Positions 46,111 to 58,084 are shown, counted from the first letter of the stretch. The stretch is DNA of 64,000 nt from Dasypus novemcinctus (GCF_030445035.2 NC_080701.1:11932739-11996738); one strand, 5' to 3'. Notes: generated by a model from the sequence alone, not told the origin. A program made the numbers and translations.

Positions 46111-47235
46111 ATATGGAGCTCTAAAACTTTTCCCTATTAACTGATTGGCTCTTCCACCCTTCTCCGCCTCACCTTCCCCCAAACTTCCTGTTGCTATCTG
46201 CATCACGATCACGACCTCAAGCACCGGGTAGAGGGGTCTCCCCACCCCGTCTCCTGCTACACACCCCTGTATTTTCTCTGCCCCCTCCACTCTGAGCCCC
46301 CTGCTGGGACTCAAGCCCAGCATTTGTTCTTGTCTCTTCATCTCTGATCCGCAGGTCGGAGAGGCCCCCCGCCCCTGCCACACTCCCACTGGGAGGTATT
46401 CAGGTGGGATCTCCCCCCAGTCTTGAGGGGACTTTGGCCTGTGGCAGCCCCAGTTCCTGGTCAAGGCTGAGCACTGCCCTCTGCATGCATTAGAGCCTCA
46501 GTTTCCAGGAACTCATGGCCCCATGCGGTGGGCGGCTGCCATTTTTTCCCAGCCGCCTTTTATGCGGGCACCCATAAAAGGTGCCCTGGAAAATGCCGTG
46601 AGCCTGGCTCTCCATCTGGCTTGGGCAGGAACACGTTTAAGTCCCTGCTCTTTGAAGCAGCTGACCTCTTGGCCACCACTGCCCGATTCTGACCCCAAAG
46701 CCCAGCAGGCTTGAGCCTTCAGCTCCACTCATTGCTTTCCCTTCCATCCTCTTCTGGTCCTCAGAGATGTTTAGCTTGTTTCTGAGACCAGTTGTGTTTT
46801 ACTGCATTTCTCTTTTGCTATTTTATCTCTCTCTCTTTTTTTGTCTTTAGAACAGAGGGTGTGTGATGAAGCATGAACTTTTGGTACCATCTTCACAGAC
46901 TGTTCACTTAGATCGGAAGACACTCAGTTAAAAATTCTGACATCTCTTTCTTACAGGCTGCTCCTAAAATAGTATCTCAAACTTCCTATCCTTGTGTGAT
47001 TGTCTTTGGGTGCAAATGTTGCACCTCACAGCAATTGCTTTTAGCGGTGACCCAGCTGGAGGAAGTGCAGGGGGGTGTGGCTGCGAGTTCCAGGTCTCCA
47101 GCCTGGGGAGGGCCTTCTACAGCTCTGCAGAGAGCTTAGCTGACTGCCCCTTCTGTGAGCCTCAGCACGTGACCTGGCTCCTTCCTCACCGGAAATCCTA
47201 ATAAATAGTGCTGTCATAGTTATGGGACCATCAGG
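46111..47235. other. Unassigned stretch, GC-rich left half
   Basis: No gene or repeat recognised. A 9 bp perfect inverted repeat (CCTTTTATG / CATAAAAGG, 8 bp loop) lies at 46556-46581. Confidence 0.35.
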
Positions 47236-47451
47236 TCAAACTCCTGCAATTCCCCTCACACTTCCTTCTTACACGCTCATTCTTCTTTCTTACTACCTTT
47301 TGTCTCAAGGGAACCACTGCCTCTCCTTTTGACCAAAGCTTATTCCTCAGATGCTCCTCTTTTTTATCCCTGGTCATCACCTCAAGTGTCCTGCTTCATC
47401 AATTTCTCCTTCATCTATCTATGAAATCTGTATTTTACTCCTGATTCTTTT

Positions 47452-47822
47452 TTTTTTTTTTTAAAGATTTATTTATTTATTTAATTTCCCCCCTCCCCTG
47501 GTTGTCTGTTCTTGGTGTCTGTTTGCTGCGTCTTGTTTCTTTGTCTGTTTCTGTTGTCCTCAGCGGCATGGGAAGTGTGGGCGGCGCCATTCCTGGGCAG
47601 GCTGCTCTTTCTTTTCACGCTGGGCGGCTTTCCTCACGGGCGCACTCCTTGCGCGTGGGGCTCCCCCACGCGGGGGACACCCTTGCGTGGCAGGGCACTC
47701 CTTGCGCGCATCAGCACTGCGCATGGGCCAGCTCCACACGGGTGAAGGAGGCCCGGGGTTTGAACCGCGGACCTCCCATATGGTAGACGGACGCCCTAAC
47801 CACTGGGCCAAAGTCCGTTTCC
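47452..47822 (-). repeat. DAS-type SINE (antisense)
   Basis: T-run, AAAGATTTATTTATTTATTTAATTT, body complement and GGGCCAAAGTCCGTTTCC. The flanks CCTGATTCTTTT are exact (47440-47451 and 47823-47834). Confidence 0.94.
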
Positions 47823-48140
47823 CCTGATTCTTTTATTTCAGCGTATTATCAGGGTGCAGTGCCTCTTGTCTTGTTTTTCTGCTCTAGCTCCTACCCTACC
47901 TCACCCCTTTCCACTAGAGACCAGCCTTCTCAAGAGATGGGTCTTTGCTCACTGCCACCACTTCCTCACCACCCTTTTGTCAACAGACTCTGATCAGGCC
48001 GGAGTCCCCATCACTCTGCTGATACCATGGGGCCAAGGTCATGAAGACTATTAGTGAGCTTTTAATTGCCAGATCCAGCAGCACCTGCTCTGTTTTTAGT
48101 GTTTGGCTTTCCTGCAACATGTGTGCCTTCCTCCATTTTT

Positions 48141-48547
48141 ATTTTTTAAAGATTTATTTTTATTTATTTCTCTCCCTATTCCCCACTGTTGTCTGCTCTG
48201 CATCCATTCGCTGTGCATTCTTCTGTGTCCGCTTGCATTGTCAAACAGCGCTGGGAAACTGCGTCTCTTTTAGTTGTGTTGTCTTGCCGCATCAGCTCTC
48301 CATGCATGCGGCACCACTCCTGGGCAGGCTGCACTTTTTTCACACAGGGCGGCTCTCCTTGCAGGGTGCACTCCTTGCACATGGGGCACCCCTATGTGGG
48401 GACACCCCTGTGTGGCATGGCACTCCTTGCACGCAGCAGCACTGCGCATGGGCCAGCTCATCACACGGGTCAGGAGGCCCAGGGTTTGAACCCTGGACCC
48501 TCCACATGGTAGGCGGACGCTCTATCATTGAACCACGTCCACTTCCC
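48141..48547 (-). repeat. DAS-type SINE (antisense)
   Basis: TTTTTTAAAGATTTATTTTTATTTATTTC, body complement with GCATCAGCTCTCCATGC and the head complement GAACCACGTCCACTTCCC. The target duplication is unclear. Frames of up to 227 codons crossing it are artefacts. Confidence 0.92.
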
Positions 48548-49100
48548 ACTTTTGAAGCCCACACTTCCCTGGCTTCCGTGGCCTTCTCTCCTCTTGCTTT
48601 TAGGATGCTTCCCTTTATGGCTTCTCTGCCTCCACCTTGCCCTTGCTCTGGCCTCCATCCTCCTTCCCACCTCATCCTGCACACGCTCTCTGGTTTTCTC
48701 AGGCAGGTGATGCCCACGTGCTAATCTCCAGTCCTGAGCACTCTCCCTTGTGCCCACCATGCACTGGACACCAGGGGGACAGCAACCAGGCTCATCCACT
48801 ACAGCGTGCCTGCCCAGCACGTGTGTCTGACCCCTCCTCAAACCCGTGCACCCTCGTGTTCACTATCCCCATAAGGCTACCATCCTAGCACCCCACCCCC
48901 CGAGTAGGAAACTCCAGGGTCATCGTGGACTCTCCCTTTCCTTCATTCCTTACATCCAATTTTTCATGAGACCTGGTCAATTCTCTCCCCATAAGTGCTC
49001 CGGAACCCTTTACTCCTCTTTCTAGTCACACTACCACTTTGGCTCAGAACTAGACTATGACCATGGACTGCCAACTATTCTCGCCTTCCCCTGCCTCTCC

Positions 49101-49490
49101 CATTTGTACCCCAGACCCCACATGCAGAGGAAAACAGGAGTTGGGACTGACGGTCCATTTGACCAGTTAGGAGAGATGACTGTGAGCCAGAGAAGATGAG
49201 GCAGAAGACTGGGGATGGGGAAAAGAGGATACATAAGGATAGGCAGTTGAGGTGACTGTATTTAGAAGTCTATACAACAGTCTACAGGTTAGCATTTGGG
49301 GAGTGTGATCATTCAGCCAGTTACGTTCTCTTCTCTGACAGCAGCTAGCTCAAGACATTGAACAAAGTTTCTTACAATGAACTTTAGGGTAAGATGGTGT
49401 CCTCTATGATATCCAATGAGTTTCCCTAATCTGATAGGTCTTGTAGCTAGCAGACCCTCACTGGGACCCAGGGAGGCAACCAGGGATGGT
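49101..49490. other. Unassigned stretch
   Basis: No gene or repeat recognised. Confidence 0.35.
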
Positions 49491-49494
49491 ATCT

Positions 49495-49735
49495 CAGAAA
49501 GAGCATGGACTTTATGGTCCAAGGAACTGGATTTTAGATCCCATTTTCGTGTTACTCATGGTCTGTATGATCTTGTACAAGATATCCTTTCTAAGTCTTC
49601 ACCTTTAAAACCCTGTGTGAGGAGTATAATGCTACCTACCTAATTTGCCTGCGATATCTGTAGGAATAAAATAAAGCAATACGTGAAAGCATTTCGAGAT
49701 ATTTTAGGGATGGTGATTAACCACTGTGGTTGAAT
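49495..49735 (+). repeat. MIR, diverged
   Basis: AGAGCATGGACTTTATGGTCCAAGGAACTGG, GTATGATCTTGTACAAGATATCC and GCTACCTACCTAATTTGCC follow MIR order with heavy divergence. Confidence 0.65.
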
Positions 49736-49739
49736 AGTG

Positions 49740-51090
49740 GAGTGGTGATAGTGGTGGTAGAGTAGAAGTTAAACGACCTCCTAGGAGAACAGCTCCAGAG
49801 AGCCAGCACTTTAGCTGTAAGAGACACAGAAAACCAAGTGTTGATGAAAATAGCAGATTATTTATGAAAGTCCATTATCTCTCAATAAAGACTGATGGAA
49901 ACATATATGGGGCTTCCTGTGTCCTATTCAAAATTGAACTTATCCCAACATCTTCAGGGAAAGCTGCTTGGAAATGGGGAGTCTCTTCCCAGAAAGGATG
50001 GACTACCTCCACGTGTTTCTTGCATGGGAGGAGTTAGCCAATATGGCGTCTTGGCCCTACCTGCCCATTCATGAGGGGACTGAGGAAGAAAGAGAGGGGG
50101 CAGCCTGTTTCTTGCTTCTCAGGCCCAGTGGTCCACCCCACTGGTCACACAGTCCAATGAAGATCAGGGTCACACCAGTCGGAATATGTACCAAAGTCAG
50201 TCTCCTTCTGGGTGGGTTCAGGAAGACGAGGGAGGAAAGCAAGGGTGAGTAAAGTGAGAACCACACCACCGCTTCTCCACCCTGTGGCTTCTCCTTCTCA
50301 GGCTTCCTCTCTTGGCCTTTGGGCAGAATTCACCGAGGCCCAGAGGCCATTTTCCAGCAGGGCACCTCTGTGTTTCCTTACAGCCTCTCCACTCATTTTG
50401 CCAGCCTCAGCTCCCTCTTAGCATTCCAGTTTTAGATCAAAGATCATTTGACTTCGGCGAGATAGTAGCTGTGGTATAGCAGGAAGAAAGGACTGGAATC
50501 TCGATGAGTCTTGATTTGCCATGCACTGCTGTGTGTCCTCAGGAGCCCACAGCTCCTTTGTTGGCTCACTTTCTCCATCTCTTCAATGGGGCATTTCTTC
50601 CTTCCTGTGTTTTGAGAATAAACAAACTGATGTGAAAAGTTTATAGCATGTATATGGTCAAACACATAAATTTCCTTTCACTTGGAAGGCAGAAGTGAAT
50701 CAACAGTGCTTGGAGGTCTGTTTTCACTTTGTCATTCATTAACTTGACACCACCAGCGTCAAGCTTCAGTTGGTTCCTCTTTTCTGAATCTTTATGACCT
50801 TCATGCAAGTGATGTCTCTGGGTTCAAACTCCCAGGCACCTTTTAGGTGAGGTTTATTCTAGATCAAGTGCCCTGACCTCTCCATTCTTTCCTTCTCCCT
50901 CCCCTAACAATTGCTACATTTTCTTATGAATTCTGGGGTTGCCAGGGAGCTTCCTGCTTGAGTAACCACACTGTTGTTGTTGTTTTTTTCAGATAGTTGC
51001 TGGTCCCTTCACAGCTTTCCACACCTTGTGATTTGCAATCCCTAGAGCTTCCTAGGTAAGCTTTTTCTCACTTCCAGTGATGCGTGACAA
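49740..51090. other. Mostly unassigned stretch
   Basis: A diverged MIR-like block may lie at 50455-50600 (GTGTGTCCTCAGG ... CACTTTCTCCATCTCTTCAATGGGGC). Nothing else is recognised. Confidence 0.35.
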
Positions 51091-51094
51091 CAAC

Positions 51095-51340
51095 AACAAA
51101 GACAATGAAAAGGACTTTATTTATGGCATATCCTATCTCCCAGTGATGTTCGGAGGGCTTTGCCTATGTTAACTCATTTAATCCTCTCATTAGCACCTTG
51201 AGATAGCTACTACCATGGCCCTCTTTTTATAGATGATTTAGCTGTGCCAAGCTTGATCCCTTAGCACAGAGATTTAAAGTAACTCAGATAAGGTGGCCCA
51301 GCTGGTTGAGTCTAGTAGGCTGGTTTTAGAGTTTGTACAT
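51095..51340 (-). repeat. MIR or L2-type fragment (antisense)
   Basis: TATGTTAACTCATTTAATCCTCTCATTAGCACCTTGAG, then TTTTTATAGATGATTTAGCTGTGCC and AAGTAACTCAGATAAGGTGGCCCAGC, are the complement of the 3' to core MIR blocks. Confidence 0.65.
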
Positions 51341-51637
51341 AACTATGAAATGATGCTTCCTACCTATTGGCTAATCACACCCATCTTTTAAGAATTGCCT
51401 TCCTGATTTCTCTGTGCTCGAAAGATAATATCCAATCTTCCCTATCATGCAATCCAAGATAGTACAGTAAATACCTCCCAAAGCTCTCTTTGCTTCCATT
51501 TCACCAGGGTCTAGATGCATCAGAATTAGGTTCATGATAATGGTGCTTCTGGTAGCTTTCTTTAGCTTCTGGCATATCAATCTGTCAACAAGATAAAACT
51601 GAAGAATGGAAAGCAGTTAATCAAAAGCTCTGGAGGT

Positions 51638-51974
51638 GGGAAGCAGTTGTGGCTCAAGTGATAGGGCTTCCCCCTATCACCTGGGAGGACCCGGGTTCCA
51701 TCCCTGGGGCCTCCTGGTGAAAAAGAAGAGAAAGCGTGCCTGTGTGGTGAGCCAGTGCCTGCGTGGCGAGCCGAGTGCCTGTGTGAGTGTCCACAACTTG
51801 AGCCAAGTGCCCGTGCAATGAGCTAAGTGCCCATGGGACTGCCTGCATGGCAAGCTGATTTCCTCTGTGGCGAGTCAACCTTAAAAAACAAAAAAAAGCC
51901 ATTGAATTATACACCTTAAAAAGGATGAATTGTTTGGCATGTGAACTCTATCCCAATAAAGCTATTAAAAAAAA
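51638..51974 (+). mobile_element. SINE joined to an L1 3' end, inserted as one unit
   Basis: A sense tRNA-like SINE (GGGAAGCAGTTGTGGCTCAAGTG ... GTGGCGAGTCAACC, then AAAAAACAAAAAAAAG) is followed directly by an old L1 3' end (CATTGAATTATACACCTTAAAAAGG ... TCCCAATAAAGCTATT) and A12. The exact 15 bp duplication AAAAGCTCTGGAGGT at 51623-51637 and 51975-51989 encloses both parts. So the two were retroposed together from a single RNA. Confidence 0.88.
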
Positions 51975-52274
51975 AAAAGCTCTGGAGGTAGGGGATGGAG
52001 GTGATAGAATACAGAAACAGGCCATGTCCTACTGTAATGAAGAAGAAGCATCTGTGAAGGAAGAGCTATGTTCTTAGTTCCTTAACAGTATATTAGGCTT
52101 CAACACCAGGAACCAGTTTTTGCTTCTGGGAATGGCCTCATTTCCAAAACCAGCCAGGAAATGGCAAAGGAAGGTATTAAGATTTAGGGAGCACATTGAT
52201 ATGAATCAGACATAGTATCAGATAACATAAACTGTAATTCTCTCACCAACCCTGCTAACTGAGAATTTTAAAAA

Positions 52275-53815
52275 AATTTTATCCAGTCTGACAATCTCTG
52301 CCTTTTTGAGTATTTAATCCATTCACATTTAAGTAATTATTGATATAGTTGGACTTGTATCTGTCATTTCTCTTTGTTTTCCATATCTCAGTTTTAAAAA
52401 TTCTTTTATGCCTCCTTTACTGCCTTCTTTCATGTTAAATAAATTTTTTTGATGAATTTCTAGTTATAATTTTTTAAATTATTTTTTCATTTTCTCTTAA
52501 CTCATTGCAATCTATTTCAGATTAATACTGCCTGAATTCTGGTAAAATATAGAAACTTTACTCTGATATAACTCCCCTTTCCTTCCCCTATGCTATTTTA
52601 TCTTACATTATACATCTCTATATATTATAAACCCAACAATAAAGTCTTATAATTATTGATTTATAAAATCTTATGTTTTTAAAAAGAAATTAGGAGGAGG
52701 TAAGAGAAAAAATATTTGTATGCATTCTTTTATATTTACCTACATATTTACTATTTCTGGTGCTCTCTTGTCCTTCCTGTAGATTCAGGTTACTGTTTGG
52801 TATCTCATCTTTTAGTCTGAAGGATGGCTAGCAACAAACTCTTTCAGTTTTTGTTTATTTGGGGACATCTTCATTTTGCTTTCTTTCTTTTTTTAAATAT
52901 AATGTGCTTGTAAGTTCTTTTTTAAAAAAGATTTATTTATTTATGTACATAATTTATGTATTTCTCCTTATTCTCTTCCCACCTTGTTGTTTGTGCTCAC
53001 TGTCTGCTCTCTGTGTCTGCTCATCCTCTTTTTTAGGAGGAACCAGGAACTTAACCTGGGTCCTTGCATGTGGGAGGGAGGTGCTCAATTGTTTGAGCCA
53101 CATCTACTCCCTGCTTGTTAGGTCTTTCATTGTGTTTTTTCTTTGTGTCATCTTGCTGTGTCAGCTCACCATGCCAGCCCATTGTATCAGCTCGCTGTCC
53201 TGCTCGTCTTCTTTAGGAGGCCCCAGGAACCAAACCCAGGCTCTCTCCTGTGGTAGGCAGGTGCCTAACTCCTTGAGCCACGTCTGCATCCCTGCCTTTG
53301 TTTTTAAAGGATAGTCTTGCTGGATATAAAATTCCTGGTTGAAAGTGTCTTCTTTCAGGACTTTGAATATGTTGTCCATTGCCTTCCGGCCTTCATTTTT
53401 TGTTATGAGCAGTCAGCCATTAATTGTATTATTGTTCTACTGTATGTGATAAATCACTACTCTTGATGCTTTTAAGATTTTCTCCTTTTCTTTGGCTTTC
53501 AGCAGTCTGACTGGTTTTCTTTGATGACTGTGGATTTGTATAGTAATGTTTTTTCATCAAGTTTGGGAAATTTTCAACTATTATTTCTTCAAACACTTTT
53601 TTCTGCCCCTTCCTCTCTCTTCTTATTCTTCTGGGACCCCCAGTATATGTACATTGGCTTGCTTAATATTTTCCCTCAGGCTTCTGGGACTTGGTTCATT
53701 TTTTGTCAATCTTTTTTACTTGTTCTTCAGATTGGAAACATTTTATTGATCATCTTCAAATTCACTGATGCTTTTTTCTGTCACTTCAAATCTACTGTTG
53801 AGCTTTACTCTATTT
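52275..53815 (-). mobile_element. Old L1/HAL1 segment (antisense), split by a SINE
   Basis: TCCAGTCTGACAATCTCTGCCTTTTTGAGT, CCATTCACATTTAAGTAATTATTGATATAG, then beyond the SINE ATAGTCTTGCTGGATATAAAATTCCTGGTTG, CAACTATTATTTCTTCAAACAC and TTCTTCTGGGACCCCCAGTATATG are ordered complements of an L1/HAL1 5' region. No intact frame. Confidence 0.7.
52921..53292 (-). repeat. Two-headed DAS-type SINE (antisense)
   Basis: It carries two tRNA-like head complements: AACTTAACCTGGGTCCTTGCATGTGGG...GAGCCACATCTACTCCC (53052-53114) and AACCAAACCCAGGCTCTCTCCTGTGG...GAGCCACGTCTGCATCCC (53228-53292), both after TTTAGGAGG. This dimer layout is shared with the copies at 59279 and, in sense, 1853 and 60434, and differs from the long single-headed form. 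Confidence 0.88.
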
Positions 53816-53861
53816 TACAGGTGGAGAAACAGTCCAGAAGAGGTTGGGCAATTGCCTAAGG

Positions 53862-54125
53862 CAAAGGTTGGCAAACTGCAACTTAAAGGGCCAAAGAGTA
53901 AATGTTTTAGGCTTGCAGTTTCTACCATCTGTATCACAACTATTCAACTCTGCCATTGTAGCTCAAAAGCTACGTAGATGATATGAAAACAAATTATTGT
54001 GACTGTGTTCTAATAAAACTTTATATATATAAATAAAACTTTATGTACAAAAACAGGTGACTGACTTGTGGGCTGGGACGTAGTGTGCTGGCCTGTAGTC
54101 TACTGGCATCTAGTCTGCAGTTTTA
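53862..54125 (+). mobile_element. hAT-type (Charlie/MER-like) transposon remnant
   Basis: CAAAGGTTGGCAAACTGCAACTTAAAGGGCC, AGTAAATGTTTTAGGC, CAACTATTCAACTCTGCCATTGTAGC, GTGTTCTAATAAAACTTTAT and ACAAAAACAGGTGACTGAC are ordered blocks of a common old DNA transposon. The right inverted end is decayed. A 17 bp AATAAAACTTTATATAT duplication (about 54013-54043) is internal. Confidence 0.75.
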
Positions 54126-55763
54126 CAACTAGTAACAACAGAGCTGGGATTCAGATCTATATGTTCTTTCTTCAAACTCTGCTCTTTCCAACATGTCACA
54201 TTTCTTCCTATTGATGGATTGGTTTGGTCTTTTTAATGATTAAATCATTCTGGGGAACCAACACTAGACAGGGAACCAGGCTTATTTCCCCCTCATTTAC
54301 TTCATTCTAGTAATAAAGGACTCTTCTCTGCCCCCTTCCCCCCCTCTTCCTCCTTTTTCCTTCTTTCTTTTTCCTTTTCTCCTCTCCTTCCTTCCATCTT
54401 CCTTTCTTTTTCTTTCTCTTTCTCTTTCTTTCATCATTACCTTTGTATATTGATTATATTCTTCTTTTCTAATTTATCTTTATTTGCCACTGAAATGTTT
54501 TCACATCTTCCTGTGGGAAAATTGATAATTCATAAAGAAGATAAGAATGAGAATGGTATTGCTGACAGGGGTACCACCCATAAGCTACATATAGAGTAGA
54601 GGTAGTTTGTTTTATTTTGGTGATCTATTTTTTTTTTTCAGCCACAAGAAAAATCTCCTGGAAAGCAAGAAGCAGGGAGGCATGCAAATTTAAATTTCTT
54701 CTCCATTTTCTATGGATGATTCCTTTCTTGAACCATTCTCTTCTCTTACCCTGGCATTGCCATTCACAATCCAAAATTTACTGCTCCAGCCAATCTGAAT
54801 TGTAGCAATTCCTTCTAGAAAAAATCTTCACTGCCTAGTATTTTTCTTAGTAGAGAAATTTTGGCTTTGCAGGAAACTCATGCATAAAATACAGGGTTAC
54901 CATATGTCACTCTATTTCTAACATCTTATGTTAGAGTGGCACATATCTTACAATTAATGAAAGCACATTTTTATCATAATATTTACTATGGTACGTGGCT
55001 TATCTTAGGGTTCACTGTGTTGTCCAGTCCCATGGAATTTTTTTACCTCTAGTATTAGAGACCTGATATAAGCTCTAAAAGTTACTGGAGTCACATCTAT
55101 CAACCCTTCCGCAGACAAAGGCATTTGGGTATCCAATAGGATGTTTCAGAGCAAGCAAGAAACTAATCCACTAAAAGTGGCTTGAATAATAAGACTTACA
55201 AATCATACCTAACAAAAAAATGTCCTTAATTAGGCCATTCCAAGATGACATCTTCCATTCAACGGCATCATCAAGGACCTGGGTTTTCCCATTTTCTTCT
55301 TCTACCCTCTTCCTTGTACTGTTGGTGTCCTCATGTTTGCTTTCTCATGGTTGAAAGATGGTGACCACTGTTCCAGCCATCATGTGTAGACATGACAACG
55401 TTTGACTGGAGAGGAAGCCTCTTAGATTCAGTTAGATGTTCAAGCTCCACCTGCAGGGGAGACTGCAAAGGTAAGAATCTAATATCGCAGCTCCGACAAG
55501 GAGGTTGTTCTCTACCAGAATAGAAAGGGGTGGGAAGGGGAAGGCTAGGACAATCACACTGTCAGTTCTGTAGTTGGGTTTCTTCCAGCTATGCTACTCC
55601 TGGGTTATTGTCACTGGTGGGAGTGGGGCACAGGTTTTATCTGCTGACCACCCTCAGAACCTTGCTAGCATAGCATGAGGAGGCACAACATCTCTATTGT
55701 GACCTTGGCTGTCCCTGGTGAGGTGACTTTCATTTTAGGGTTAACTTTGATCTTCTGTAGCAT
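54126..55763. other. Unassigned stretch with a polypyrimidine tract
   Basis: Apart from the tract at 54318-54433, I recognise no gene or named repeat. The part 55000-55480 may be an old LTR-like repeat but I could not define ends. Confidence 0.35.
54318..54433. repeat. Polypyrimidine (C/T) tract
   Basis: About 115 bp almost wholly C and T on the plus strand, with CCTTCC, CTTTCT and TTTCTC runs and only a couple of A or G bases. Confidence 0.9.
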
Positions 55764-55774
55764 TGGTAATATAT

Positions 55775-56194
55775 ATATATATATTTTAAAGGTTTAGTTA
55801 TTTATTTATTTCTCTCCCCTCCCCCCCCCCCCACTTGTCTGTTCTCTGGGTCTATTTGCTGCGTCTTCTTTGTCCGCTTCTGTTGTTGTCAGCAGCACGG
55901 GAATCTGTGTTTCTTTTTGTTGCGTCATCTTGCTGTGTCAGCTCTCTATGTGTGTGGCACCATTGCTGGGCAGGCTGTGCTTTCTTTCACGCTGGGCGGC
56001 TCTCCTTATGGGGCTCACTCCTTGTGCGTGGGGCTCCCCTACATGGGGGCACCCCTGCGTGGCAGGGCACTCCTTTGCGCGCATCAGCACTGCGCATGGG
56101 CCAGCTGCACACAGGTCAAGGAGGCCCAGGGTTTGAACCGCGGACCTCCCGTGTGGTAGATGGATGCCCTAACCCCTGGGCCATGTCCGCCACC
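55775..56194 (-). repeat. DAS-type SINE (antisense)
   Basis: TTTTAAAGGTTTAGTTATTTATTTATTTC, then a C12 run (55821-55832), the body complement and GGGCCATGTCCGCCACC. The flanks TGGTAATATAT are exact (55764-55774 and 56195-56205). A (TA)n stretch lies at the left boundary. Confidence 0.93.
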
Positions 56195-56289
56195 TGGTAA
56201 TATATTTAGATTATTTCTTCTTCTTGTATTGGATGACTTCCTTTTGTTTAGAACCACCAATTTAATAAAGTAAGCCCTGTGGTTAGATT

Positions 56290-56400
56290 TTTAGAATTTT
56301 TTATTCATTCACTAATGTACTCAGGGTCCTTTCTGTGTCAGGTACTGTGCCAGGCATGGGGCTGCACAATGAATCAGCCAAATGTGCTCTCTGGCTTCGC
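56290..56400 (+). repeat. L2- or MIR-type 3' fragment
   Basis: TTATTCATTCACTAATGTACTCAGG, then CTGTGTCAGGTACTGTGCCAGGCATGGGG and CACAATGAATCAGCC, resemble the common LINE2-type 3' block. Confidence 0.55.
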
Positions 56401-57369
56401 AGGCCTTGGGTTTGGGTGTGCTCGATAGTCTTTCCAGCACCATTGCTCAGTGATTCTAAACCCCTTCTCTTCTAAGCCCTGGGCAAGGCCTGATGGTCCT
56501 CAACTAGCACTCCAGGAACTGACCAGAGCCATTAGACCAGCTCATAAGATGAAAACTGTTCGCTCCCCTTGCCCCACCAGCTTATTTCACAGTTGGAGAA
56601 ATTGAGGCTCTTGCAGAATAAGCAGATGTTATTGTACTGCTCTTTTCTGGATCTTCAGGAGTTTATGAGGAGGGGACAGAAAGTGACCAGAGTACTCTGG
56701 CTTGGTTGGATTCCTATTGACAGGTTGTGTGAGGGAGGCATTACGTATCCTGCCGTGATCTGGCTCATGAGATAGCAACGTGCACCGGGGTGGATCTGAG
56801 TGTTCTGGAACAACACGCGTTCTGAAGCCATAGCCAGGGCACCCAGGGCACAGCATTTCACCGTGGGAATGCTGCTCACGCGCTCTGCTGTGTACAGCGG
56901 GCCACTCCTGGAATCTGCTGTCCTTTCCCCAGCTCAGGAGCTGTGCTGAGCCTAGACCGAGGAAGAGCAGACCCAGTAAGGCTGAGGAGAAAGGAACCTT
57001 CTCTGCCTGCTTCTTCCTCGGCTTGTGCTCAGAGCAGAACCTGAATGATGCCATGAAGATCCATTTTGCATCTTAGAGCAGAAATTCTGGCCTGGAAGGA
57101 TCTGTTTTGGTCTGCTCTGCTTCCGCTGAAAGGGAAAATTAAAGGGGCAGCTTGAATGCCTAGGCAGCTGAATCAGGATGTGTGCCACACCATTGTAAAA
57201 ACTGTTCAACCACATGGCAAAGGCAGGGAACTTACAGGACGGCTTCATCAGAAAAATACATTTGTTGCTTGGGTTTGGGTTTGGTGGCCTATTTGGTTTT
57301 TCTTGAATTTTAAGTCAATTTCCGAGTGGAATAAGTATTTTGATGGTATTTGGGGGAAAGAAATTCTCT
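56401..57369. other. Unassigned stretch
   Basis: No gene or repeat recognised. A 141-codon minus-strand frame (56629-57054) has no known similarity and overlaps other frames of equal quality. Confidence 0.35.
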
Positions 57370-57463
57370 TTTTCCCTCCCTCCCTCCCTCCCTCCCTCCC
57401 TCCCTTCCTTCCTTCCTTCCTTCATTCCTTCCTTCCCTTTCTCTCTCTTTCTCTCTTTCCTTC
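57370..57463. repeat. (CCCT)n / (CCTT)n microsatellite
   Basis: About eight CCCT units pass into CCTT units, then CTTTCTCT runs, all pyrimidine on the plus strand except one A. Confidence 0.96.
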
Positions 57464-57789
57464 ATGCTCTTTGGCTAAGAATGAGACAGATGAAATCAAC
57501 TATAAATTGCCCTTTGATTCCAGATATCTGTGTCTCACCCACATGGCATGACTTTTTCATGTATGATGTAACTGAGATAAAATTAAATCAACAATCCAAT
57601 TCCTACCACCAGAGACAGGAAGTTCTGACCTGAACCTTGAGGATTAGTAAGAGAAGGTGAGTTAAGTAACCTACTGAGGGCTGGTAAGATGATCCCAAGC
57701 AGTCAGTTTCCCACTGGGCTTCTGCCCAAAGTTCTTCAACTAATGAAGGTAAAGTCTCCCTTTCCTATAGACTGATTCTCACTCAGACT

Positions 57790-58080
57790 CATGGCCAGAG
57801 ATATTTATCAAAATACTATTGTAATTCAAAATAGCTTGGAAACAACTGAATGTCCATTTATTGGAGATGGTTAAATAAATTATAGCTCAGCTATATAATG
57901 GAATATTACGGAAAGTATTAAAAATCTTGCCATAGGATGATATTGACTGACATGGGAAAATACAGATGATATGCTATTAAGTGAAAAGAAACATTGGGTG
58001 AACTACAAATAATGGGAAAACATCAACTTTTAAAATTACTAATATATGCCAATGCATATATATATCTACATAGGTGTATA
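57790..58080 (+). mobile_element. Old L1 3' fragment (sense)
   Basis: CAAAATAGCTTGGAAACAACTGAATGTCCATTTATTGGAGATGG, TATATAATGGAATATTACGG and GATATGCTATTAAGTGAAAAG follow the L1 post-ORF2 order. Confidence 0.75.
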
Positions 58081-58084
58081 TTGT

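Larger units (their letters stand above)
47240..49100 (+). mobile_element. L2 (LINE2) remnant, sense, with two SINEs inside
   Basis: CACTGCCACCACTTCCTCACC, ACTCTGATCAGGCCGGAGTCCCC, CCAAGGTCATGAAGAC, CACACTTCCCTGGCTTCC and GAAACTCCAGGGTCATCGTGGACTC plus CTTACATCCAATTTTTCATGAG follow the order of the L2 reverse-transcriptase ORF. SINEs occupy 47452-47822 and 48141-48547; without them the L2 pieces join in order. No frame survives. Confidence 0.6.

Noticed and set aside
48041-48724. 227-codon plus-strand frame
   Set aside because: It crosses an antisense DAS SINE and L2 remnant; the same peptide pieces recur at 24.6, 47.5 and 55.8 kb, all inside SINE copies.
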